From positions 8,432,001 to 8,496,000 of the forward strand of contig NC_044585.1 in assembly GCF_901933205.1 (NCBI RefSeq): DNA of 64,000 bases, given 5' to 3'. The translations under genes and the position numbers were made by a program. The notes beneath the pieces were generated by a model. It was not told the origin of the DNA, ran no database searches, and saw nothing but the letters and a program-made list of their open reading frames with translations. Shown one piece after another: positions 27,085-38,000 of the stretch (its first letter is position 1; each line of letters starts with the position of its first letter). Source of the stretch: Camarhynchus parvulus (Eukaryota > Chordata > Aves > Passeriformes > Thraupidae).

Positions 27085-27214
27085 TGCCCCCACTCCCCAG
27101 CACCTGCTGGGACACCCTGAGCCAGCCCCAGCGAGGGGACAGAGGACTCTGGCTCGGGTCCCCTCCCTGCACACACAGCCGGCTGCTCTGGCATCTCTGC
27201 TTTTCCCCTCTTTG

Positions 27215-27530
27215 CCCTGCTCTGCCGCCATCCCCACGGGATCAGTGCCTCGGGCAGGGGCACCACAGGTGCCCCCAACCCGCTCGGTGCCCGCTTTGCC
27301 GCGGGATTTGCTCTCCTGCGTGGTCACACACCCATCCCCGAGGGCGATGCCCGGCCCGGGGGGGCCCTGCACGGCCGGGGAGCTGCAGAAGGGATCGGTT
27401 CGGGTGCGGTGAGGTGCGGGAGAGCAGCCTCAGCACGGGCAGAGCCCCGCGGCAGCGCCGCCCGGTCTGCACCGTCCTCTAGCGGCCACCGGGCCCTCTT
27501 CACCGGCCACAGGGCAGAGCGGGGCAGCCC
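27215..27530. promoter_or_regulatory. Orphan CpG-rich island
   Basis: CG dinucleotides are frequent (GCCGCGGG, CCCGGCCCGG, CCCGCGGCAGCGCCGCCCGG), unlike the surrounding 30 kb. No gene start is recognised beside it. It could be a promoter of an unseen transcript, a distal regulatory CpG island, or part of the GC-rich minisatellite neighbourhood. Confidence 0.5.
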
Positions 27531-27592
27531 CTTCCCTTCCCTTTCCCTTTCCCTTTCCCTTTCCCTTTCCCTTTCCCTTCCCCTTTCCCTTC
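27531..27592. repeat. CCCTTT hexanucleotide array
   Basis: About nine units of TTTCCC/CCCTTT form a polypyrimidine tract at the edge of the CpG-rich island. This is not the CCCTAA telomere repeat. Confidence 0.95.
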
Positions 27593-30500
27593 TCCACCCC
27601 TCCCATCCAGGTGAGGTGGCACTGCCACCCTTGCAGGGACACTGCAGCTGTCACACTGCTCACCAGCAAGGCTGTCTCCCTCTTGGGAACTGCAGCTCTC
27701 GGCCATCAAGCCTCAGCTTCCAGCACCACAGCACGTGGCATCTCCCATCTCCAGCCCAGATGACTGAAATGTAAATCCTCGCATTCCCAGCGTGCAGGAA
27801 ACTGATGTAGGAAAAGGGATGTGATGATTCATTTGTTTTGTATCTCCGAGCTCAACACTCTTTCCCCAAGAGCGGCCCAAGAATGCACCTTGCCACCCAC
27901 CTCAATATTTGATAAAAGTTACAGGAGCATCTGTGATTGATGCTCCTCCTCACACAGCGCTCCAGCCGCTCTCTGGATAACGTGTGGTGTTATTGAGGCA
28001 TCAATTATCTTCAGCACGAGCACAGCTCCATTAGCAGGCCTGCAGCCTGCTCCTTTTGATAAGGTTCACTCTGTGCATTTATCAACAAAATGGGGATAAC
28101 CAGCAGGACACGGAGTCTGCAGCTTTTAACTCTGTTAGGACAGAGATGACGTTCACATCTCTGCATGCACCATCAAGCAGAGCATCCTGTCTGCTGGGGT
28201 TTATTCCTCTGGAAGAGGAAGGCAGTTTCAGTCTGATTTTATCTCTTTTGGCTCTATTCACATGCTCCAGAACTCTCTTTTTAGAGGTGCAAGCATGGCC
28301 CAGGGACAGGGCAAAGAAACTGCAGAAAAGCAATTCTTTTTAGTAACAGGACTCAAACTTCTTCATAAGCTACACAGAGATAGACTCTTGGCTTATTAAT
28401 AGCAGTAAATCTCCAAGTCCAATAGGCTTCAGTTAATGAATATTGATTATGATAGTGCTGGAAAAAGCTGGTGTCAGTTGAACTGAGATTCTGTAGCCCT
28501 TTTTGCCTGAGCAGGGCTGTAAATTAACTGAGAGCTTGTTTTTTAAAATTAGGTAGAGGAAAACACAGGGGTTATGGCTGCACTGTAGCTCTCACTATCT
28601 CAGGGATATGAAACCACCTTAATGCTAATAGCAGCACTCATTTACAGATGTAAATTTGCACTTCCCTCTATCTCCCAATGAATATCTTAAAAGTAAGAAT
28701 CTAAGCTGATTAACACAAACATTGTGGACACCTCAACCTTTGACTCCCCAGATAAATCACATCATGCTCTTGCTGAGCAGCTCTATTTTTTAGCCAGGCT
28801 GGGATGACTTTTAATGGAAACTCAGGAAAATAAACCAAGGGCAGTCCATTGAGTCAGAGACCTTATTGTTACCCTCTGGTGGGATACCAAGGCAGTGATG
28901 AGTGGGGAGGCTGCAGGGTTATGTCAATGTTTTCATAAAACTGTGTTTTATGCTCACTGAAATAGCCCAACAACAAAAACCCCCAGAACAGCCCTCTCCC
29001 CCCTCCCCACATCTGATAAAAACCAAATAATAACAGGAGTGACTTATGCACTCGCTGCCTGGTACTTCAATCTGGCCTTCCAGTTAATACACCCCATGAT
29101 TAAAGCATCTATTATCTACAGTCTGTGGAAACCTGGAGAGCAGGAGCAGCAGCAGGTGTGCAGCCTGATAAGGGTTGCTCACTCTGTGCAGATGAAACTT
29201 TCAATATTTATAACTGCTGATTTTTTTCTAGATGCCTCCTATTTGAGGGGAAAGGGGTGAAAGTTGAAAGATAAAATCTTGATGAAAGACCAGGGGGAAT
29301 GTTTTTCCAAGGACAGGGAGGAGTTTAAAGCTATCTGCACCTAAGAGCTGGTTTAAAAATGCTGCTCAGTTAAGAGCAGCATCAGAGCTGGGGGAGTCTG
29401 TGGAAGTCCTTCAAGGCTTGTCTGAAGTGCACCCAGGCTTTCAGCTGTAAGCTCCTCTGAGCTGTGGTTTGATTGTCTGCACCAAGCACAGTGGGACTGT
29501 GCTGAGGCTGCCAGGCATCATCACAAAATAATTAAGTCACTCCAGGTCAGCTGCAGACACTTCAAGAAAAGTGCTAACAGCATTTCCAGCTCAGCACTGA
29601 AATGTGCTGAGGAATCTGGGAACACCCTGTGTCAGCCTGAGCCTCTGCCTCAGTGTCAGCAGGAGCTGCCACGGGCAGCACACGGGCACCACACATTCCC
29701 AGCACACTGGGAATGCTCTGAAAACATTAATTGCATGGCAATTGGAGCGAGCAACGCAGGCACTGCTCACTGCAGTGTGGCACTTGGCATCCACAGCTTG
29801 TGGAACACTGGAGATGCTGGTGCCTTTGCAGTCCTCCTCCTGCAAAACACAGGGATTTCCATTTCCTTTCCATGGCATCCCTTTTCCTGGTGCTTGGATA
29901 ATGCTTTAGGCTGTGGCCATTTGGTCTCAGATACAAGGCAGCAGAGGGCCACACCACAAGGCAGGAGCTGCTGCTTTCCAATATTCCCCACCAAATCCAT
30001 CTGCCCCTCATGCAGGCTGTCCCTGTGGGTGCCAGGAGACCCCAGAAGGACAGACAGGCACACAGGTCACACAGCCCTGAGGACACTGTTTACCCTCTGT
30101 CCATGCAGAAGAACACAACCAAACTCCCTCATTTTCAGCACTTTGAGATGTAGATTTGCCCCATCCCCAAGTGATTTAATATTTGTGCTTTCAAGAAGAG
30201 CCCAACACTCCTGAGTGCCAATATAATCACAGAAGTGAATGACACTGCCCACCAGCAATTACACACGATATAATTCAGCTATAACCTGAATAAAATAAAA
30301 CTATCAGAGAAAGCCATTCAACACAGACATTCATCCTTTCAAATATAGTCATTAATTCCATCTGAGAGGATACACTGCCATCTTTCAAAACGAGCCACGT
30401 GGTTCTCATTGCTACAGCAGAGCACCTCAAGATGTTTACTAAACACACAGAGACAGAACCCCATGACAAAGGGAGATACATCTTAGAGATTAAATACAAG

Positions 30501-31534
30501 GCTTGGGTGAACCTGAACTGAAGCCTCTCAAGTTGAAAGTTCCATCTCAATCATTCTGCCTTCCCACCTCAGACACCAGAAGTCAAAGAAAGAAGAAAAG
30601 CAGGCTGGCCAGGGAGGAGGGAGCATCGCCCTTTCACCAGAGAACAAAGAAAGAGACTTCCAAAGAAAAAGAGGAGAAATATCAATCCTCAGAAACACCC
30701 CATCTGAATTCAAAAGCATCAGAAAGGAAAAAAAAAAATACGTAGAGCTCTACACTGTGAGGACACGTCCACTGTTTGGAAAGCATGAAAAAACTGGATG
30801 AAGAAAATGTAACACTTCAGTGTCTCCAAGACAGCTGCAGTTTTCCTTGACTTAACCAGACTTGGCTGCCAGAAATTGGATTTTTTGGCCTCTGCTTTCT
30901 TGATTGTAATTTACTCTTCCACAAAATATGATTTCAAATTATGCAAGCAGACTTTAAGGAGGTAACATTAAGTTGCTGAGTTTTAAAAAAGTCCTGAGTT
31001 CATCTGTGAAGTTAATAATGAGTTTATCTCAAACTTAAAACCTTGGGGGGAATCCCATCAAATGGAATTTGTGCACGACTTCTAAAGTTTATGAAAAATT
31101 AACAAAAGCATCCAGTAGCAGTGGAGTTAAAAAGTTATTAGCCCCTGGATACACTCTGACCAGAGCTCCTAAAACACATGCAGGCTGCAAGCAAAACCAC
31201 ACCAAGCTTCTTATCATTCTGAAGCAAAACTCAAGGATTAGCCTCCCACTGCACATCAGCTGGCCTCCCTGCTACAGCAGGCACCAGGATTATGTTCACT
31301 TCCAAAGCTCACGAGCATTTGGAATCCAGCAACCTCAGTGCATGAGATGGATGTAGAGGAAGGAACACCAGCAACATTTCCTAGTTGGATTTACTGAGCA
31401 CCTTCTGAGTTGTCAGACAAACCAGTTTCAATGCCTTGAACGTGGGAGTGCTGAGTACAAGATAAACACCCCTCTCAAGATGAGCTTAAAAATGCATATA
31501 AAAATATAATTATAATACATCAGGTGTTTACACT
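27593..31534. other. Intergenic DNA downstream of NOC4L
   Basis: No gene is recognised between the CCCTTT array and the NOC4L 3' end. The frames at 29604-30214 overlap each other on both strands and show no family. A stretch at about 27945-28045 with GATAA, TTATC and CAATTATC motifs may be regulatory (impression only). Confidence 0.65.
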
Positions 31535-31957
31535 TATGTATTGAAGACATTTATTACAAACAGGCTGTCAGCTCTCATATAAAAGTAAAACATCTGAAAA
31601 CTAAGAGCAGTCAGAGACTGCAATTCCACTCAGTCCCACGGAACAGCAGTGAGATGTCTGTTGATGCAGCCCCTGGTCACAGCAGCAGCAGCTCTGGGGG
31701 AAGGACTGGGATCCCAGCCACGAACAAGTCCAGAAACCCTTGCTTTGAGGAGAAATCCCTCCCAAATACGGGTGGAAGTATACAAGTGTGAGAAACACAG
31801 CAAAGTCCATCCAGGGGCAGTGGCAAGGGGCACTGAAGAAGGCTGCAGCTCCAGCAGTGCAGCTCTCCTCATAGGCAAGGGCTGCAGAGCACAGGGGAGC
31901 TTTCTGTGTGTCCCTAAGATCCAGCTGCTGACAGATGTGTTTTGGTAAGAGATGGCA
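31535..31957 (-). other. NOC4L: NOC4L 3' untranslated region
   Basis: This stretch follows the NOC4L stop codon up to just past the first strong AATAAA (31550-31555 on the minus strand). It is about 0.4 kb. The end is placed by the signal only. Confidence 0.65.
31550..31555 (-). promoter_or_regulatory. NOC4L: NOC4L poly(A) signal AATAAA
   Basis: TTTATT on the plus strand is AATAAA on the gene strand, about 400 bp past the stop codon. An AT-rich stretch with ATATAATTATAATAC follows. Confidence 0.65.
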
Positions 31958-32074
31958 TCAGTCTAAACTGAAGTGCTCTGCAAAAATATCATTCTTCTTC
32001 CCAAACAAACCTCGTACAGGCTCAAACTCCAGGGGCACATCAACAGCCTTTTTCTTTACTTCTCTATCAAAAAG
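31958..32074 (-). CDS. NOC4L: NOC4L exon 15 with stop codon, residues 473-510
   Basis: This exon encodes LFDREVKKKAVDVPLEFEPV then RGLFGKKNDIFAEHFSLD and TGA at 31958-31960. It has no ATG-initiated long frame of its own and was found by looking for the human-like C-terminus FERDLKKK..PLEF. Confidence 0.94.
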   Translation of the reverse strand, partial: LFDREVKKKAVDVPLEFEPVRGLFGKKNDIFAEHFSLD

Positions 32075-35000
32075 CTACAAAATAAAAACCAGAAAATATT
32101 GTCAAAATTCAGCACAGGCTCTTCATCCCGATAACACTGCACACTCTAAAGTCTTAAAACATCCAACAAATAAACACTTCAAAGAAAAATCCAGTCCTGT
32201 CACCACTGTTGCTCATGCTCTTGTTTAACAGACCATTTTCCTGGTTTGCCCTGGTAACCAAGTCAGTGCAGCTCCCTCCCCAGAGCAAGGCAGATAACAG
32301 GACATGGCTGCTACATCCAGAATTTCCTTTCCTATGGTTCCAGTCATTCACAAAGGCACAGCAGCATTACCTCAGCAGCTGAGAGCTCCAGGAGCCCTGA
32401 TATGTCATCCTCCATTTCAGACAGGGACTGGTTCAGGACAGCAGCTGCCTTGGCCACATCTGGGTGATAATGGTTCTGGAGAGACTGGAAAAGGAAGACA
32501 AATGGGAGATTATCTAAAAGTACAGGGTAACACACATCTATCTGCACTCCCACATAGGAGTCTGCCCATTTGTTGGCCAGATCTCCAGTGACCACCAAGT
32601 TTGCTGCACCATGCTATTACAGAACTTCAAGAAATCCTCATTTCAGGCATCTTTCAAACGTGTCAAAGGCTCCTCTCACATGGTCACATCCAGCTGAAGA
32701 CAAATTCATCCACAGGCCATGCCTACACTGCATGACCCAATTCTGCCACCTCACAGTGCCCTCATACCACACCCAAGCTCCAGCTCTCCAGGATTCCAGC
32801 TCCTGCACATCATTCTTGTTGCTGCTTCAGCTCCCTACACAAACTCCTCATCCATTTCTAGAGGATAACCTGACTCTACTCAATTCACTTCCATCAGTGC
32901 TCACCAAGTTCCCCTCTCCCCTCCAGAGCCTGGTCCTTTTGCAGCTATTCAGTCTGTGTCACCTGTGAACTGCAAGTTCAAATGTGTGCTCACAAGCCAC
33001 CCACTAACTAGCACATACATCTCTCCAGTGTAGGGAATCCTTTGCTAGCATAGAAAATGATGCAGAGTAAAACAACTCATCTCATTTGCAAGATATTGTC
33101 AAGCAGGTCCTTGTGAGAGGGGCTGTCCACTGCCAACACATGTCAAGGAAGCAGCAAGGGTGGAAGAGACCCATGCCAGACCCAGATGCTCATTTTGGGA
33201 TGACATACCTGAATCTCCCACAGAGAGCTCTGCAAAGCCCTGCTTTCAGATGGCTCCTCCTCCTCCATAACATATGGATCTTCTGACATATCTAAAGAAA
33301 TAGGAGATACACAGCTAACACCTCCTGTGTAAGTACATAAACCCAAAGGGAACACAGCCCCAGAGCAGTGCTGCAGCCAGAGTTGCTCCTTCCCAAGTCA
33401 TTTATGGCTCCAGGGACAAACTGACAAATCCCAGCATGACCCAAGAGTCAGCACTACAGAACCATGTTACTTTTAAAGAGCAGAGCAAGTAGGGCACTTG
33501 GAACAGCTTTGAGTTTAACAGCAGGAGCCTGCTGACCTTTCACAAACCCAAGGGACAGGACAAAGGCATCCTTCCAAAGCTCAGAACTGCAATCTCCCCT
33601 TCTCCTCCACAGGAATGCTCCTCTTTATGCTGCCTTAAAGACACAAAACAAGTCCCCCCTTACCTGCTGGCCCTGCTGGCCTGTGCAGCAGCACCCTGCA
33701 GGCGGGGTGCCTGCGGAAGAGGTTGCAGATGAAGGGGAGGATCATGAGCAGAGCCTCGGGAGGGGCTGTGAGCGCCAGCCGCGCCAGCCGCTTGATGAAC
33801 GCTGCCACCAGGTAAGCTGGCAGGTGCCTGGGGACAGGGGACAGCAGGGAGCAGCCTGTTAGAGCCCTGGCAGGACAGCCAGCAGCCTCAGCCACCCCAA
33901 CAGCTCGGCAAGGGGCTCATCAGGCTGCTCTGGCTGTGCAGTAAAGAGAAGCTTTACGAATTGTGGTGTTTGTGAGGGTCCCCAGGATGAGGTGAGAGAT
34001 GAGAATGTGACTCCAAGTTCTCAAAAGGCTGATTTATTATTATACTATACTGTATTATACTCTACTATATTATACTCTACTATATTATATTATACTCTAC
34101 TATATTATATTATACTCTACTATATTATATTATACCATACTATACTATATTATACTATACTATATTATATTCTATCATATCATATTACATCATATCATAT
34201 TCTATTATGCTATACAAAAACTATACTAAAGAAAGAGAAAGGAGACATCAGAAGGCTTAAAAAGAATGAACAATAAAAACTCGTGACTGACTCAGAGAGT
34301 CCGACACAGCTGGCTGTGATTGGCCATTAATTAAAAACAATTCACATGTTTGGATGAACAATCTCCAGGCCACATTCCAGAGCAGCAAAACATGGAGAAG
34401 CTGAGGCTTCTCATCTTCCCAGGAGAAGAATCCTGGGCAAAAAGGATTTTTCAGAAAATATCATGCTGACAAGGAATCTTGAATTTAAGCAGCAACGTGT
34501 TGTGTGCTTGCTGGAACAAATTTTTGGGGGAATTTACATTCAGTGCATGAATAATCTCAGATCACTGTGAGAGTCAATCCTGACACGTGGCACCACTGCC
34601 AAGCACAGCCCCTGTACACAGCCATTCTCATGGCAAACTTTATTCAGTCCTTTCATAAACTGAGTGCTTGGCCAGGGAACCTTAATTATATTCTTCTTAT
34701 GTCATTTTGTGGGTTTAATTAATACACAGGCCATGGTGTTAAATTTACATAACATTTCCAAGCACTGCAGCTGTTAATGGGAACATAAAGCTCCCATGTA
34801 GTGTAAATGTGCAGCATAATTCTTTTTTTTTAACGGTAAAAATGCAAATTTCTAACAGCATCCACAACATTTAGGTCCCTTCTTCATGTCAGAAGATGAA
34901 AATTACAATTTTCAGTCACTCAGGCCTCACTACACCTGCAAGGCTCAACAAAGTTACCCACAGGTCTTGTCACTCTGTCCAAAGTACACCAGGACTACAA

Positions 35001-38000
35001 GGGGGTTGGATATGAAGTGCCTGGTGCTGTGTTACTGTTGGTTTATTTTATAACATATGACAGCAACTATATGACCAGCTGCCTATCCAGTTTCTTCCCT
35101 GTGTACAATGAACTGACAACATCAAGACAGGCTGTCAAACACTTCACATTTCAGTGCTTTATGTCTGCAAAAAGCCATCCATTTATCAACAGCTTTGTAA
35201 TCTATAAAAACCCTGCAAATTTTACGTTTCCATTTTTACAAAGACAAGACAGAAAATTCATCACTTTCACCCAAAGTGGAACAGAGATCAAAAACACATC
35301 CATAAGCACTTGCAGCTCAAACTCTGATAACTAACCGCAATTCTTCCTTTCTGAAAATCTACGGCTGTGAGGCAAATCTTCAAAAATAGCACATGAAAAA
35401 TTACACAAGACTACAATAATGGTCTCGGATTCAGTTTTCTCCATAAAAATGTATCTAATCCAGAAGGCACACTGAATACATTAAATCCAGATGTGTGGGA
35501 GACTGCTCAAGAACAGAAAAGCAGGAGGAAAATATGTGAGCATACATAATAAAGATGCTACTTACGAAGAAGACAAAAACAGATCAGTCAGGTGGAAAAA
35601 GCGAGCTCGGTACTTCACGTGATAGATGGAAGGGTCTAACAGGCTGTACAGCTTCTTGTAAAAGTCAGGATACTCCCTGTTAAAAAAAAAAGGAAAAATA
35701 CAACATCCATTAGTGGTGTACAGTGGGGCTGTGTCTAAATGTTATTGTGCTTTCATTAAGAGCACCCCAGCCCACTGCTGTGCTCTGTTTAGCTCTCCTA
35801 GGCTTCCCTCTACAGTCACCACCTGAAAACAAACTGTAAGGTGAATTTATGGCTCTTGCAGTGCCCAGTCACCTTCAGGGTGTGAAGCCATGACCAGTGA
35901 CTGCAAATGGTACAGGATGCAGTGAAAGGGACACCAAAGACCATGGCTTCACACTGTAATCAGATCAATGGAAATTGATTTTTAAGTGCTGAGCAACCAC
36001 AGTCTAGAGAACAGACTATTTAGGTTCAGTTGTAAAAGAAATCAGACAGCCAAAAAAGCTCAGCATCCAAACAGCCTGAGCCTCTTGTGCAGTTTGGCTT
36101 TCTCATGGGGAATTTCAAAGCCTGAAGGTGTGGTGAATCCATTTCAGTTCCTCTTACATAAAGACATAAATGCAAAAACCCATGTTCCTTTAAACACTAT
36201 ACTCTTTTTACTTACAGATTATGCTGATGAATCAAAATAAATAACCCATTTAGGGCTAGAAGACTGATTGCTCCACCTGTAAGAAAACAGGCAGATATCA
36301 ACACAATAAAAATAACTAGAAAAAAAAAGTCTTCAAATTTTTTCTGTAATACAATCTTCCCAGAAGGAAAGCAAGACTGAATAGCTGAAATCAGAGGCAG
36401 TGTGATGGTTGAAAGGTGAAACAATTTCATGTGCACTCCCTCCAGAGACTCCCAAGTTTCTTACACAGATGAAGCTGCAGTTTAGTAGAACAAATGTTCA
36501 ACGACTGAGACACAAAATGTGTTGTTCTAATTCCTCAACAAAGTTACACTGGGGAGGCAAAGGTCTGCTCAGAAAGGTCATTTCTGCAGGAATCTGTGGA
36601 TCCTGTGTTTGGATCAGCAGCACTGGCTGAATTCTATATCTAAAACTAATCACTCCAGTATTCTACTCTTCCCCAAAGCCTTAAATATTATTTTCCTTAC
36701 ACACAAGGAGCAATGACATTGACAAACACAAGCAAAATCATCTCACTTCCAGGGACAATGGAGTTGACCCTAATTCCTTAGCTCCATCCTAGCCAAAAAT
36801 ACAGCTATTCCATCACCCAGGGTGTGGTGCTGCATCCAGCAGAGCTTCCAAGTCCATCTGTGCCATGCTGGAGGTGCCACAAAGGATAAAATGCTGTTCT
36901 CACTCACCTATGCCATAGGCCACTGTCAAGAAATCCATCATGAGAGTGGGCTCGTTCATGTAAGGCAGGACAGAGTCGTGCAGAATGACAAGAACCTTTT
37001 TGTAAAGGCCAGGGGGCAGCTGTGAAGGACAAAATAACACAGAGAAACAAGCACTGCAGGGAGAACTCAGTCAGCAGCAGCAACCTGTAGCTCAAAAAGG
37101 CAATGCACAAGCAGAATGGAACGTGCCAGGAAAATACAGAACAGCAGGAAAATACAGCTTGCAGCAGCAGTTCCCAAATGGGAGAGTTTACAGGTGACAC
37201 CAAGGAAGTTCATTCAAGAAGCAGGTGCTCACAGCTAACAGTGTCATCACTCAGATGGGGAAAACCACCAGGAAAAAGGGTGGGGAAGCTTCAGCTTGTG
37301 AGCAGAGATTGTTATGCTGCAGATCACCCTTATGGACAGAGATGCTTAAAGTAGGGAAAAAAGGCGGAGGGTAAGGAGAAAAAGCAGGCCATATATGAGA
37401 TCATGTTTCTTGGCAGAGTGATCCAACAGAAATGGTCACCCAACACTCAAAACATACTGGGGTCCTACCACCAGCTTCCTGCAAGGCTGGACACAACTGC
37501 TAAGAATCAGCAATCCTTAAATTAAAGAGCAATGCAGATCAGTGGCAGAAGTAACACTCACCTTGTGCTTCAAAAAAGTCAGCCACATTTTTTCAAACAC
37601 CTGTTTGTGTGCCTTAAAACAGAATTGCAAACAGTGAGTTAAACACACTGGCACAGATAATGCTCTAATTTAAGCAGACAACATTTCAATTCTAATGCAC
37701 CAAATGAACAGTTACCTGCAGCTTTGAAAATTTCAACTCCTCACGGTTATCTAAGAAGAAAGAGAAACCAGATGTTGAACTTGAAATGGATATTCAAAAA
37801 ATTAAGATGACCCTTTTTAACTTAGCCCTTTGATGCTCTAAAAACTTGGGATGAAGTACTTAACTTGGTACAAGGCCATAACAGACCCCCCTGTAGACTG
37901 AGGAATGTGGATTTTTAAGACTGTTTATAATTCCAGTGATCAAAGAAGCAGAAATTCCTCATCAGCAAATGATAACAAAGTCTTTACACACTAGAAATCT

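Noticed and set aside
26766..27482. Plus-strand 238-codon frame and the overlapping 195-codon frame, as a possible repeat protein gene
   Set aside because: The 20-bp unit is not a multiple of three and lacks stops, so several frames stay open by chance; no domain, no splice partner, and the downstream part is CpG-rich filler.
27531..27592. Interstitial telomere repeat
   Set aside because: The unit is CCCTTT, not CCCTAA.
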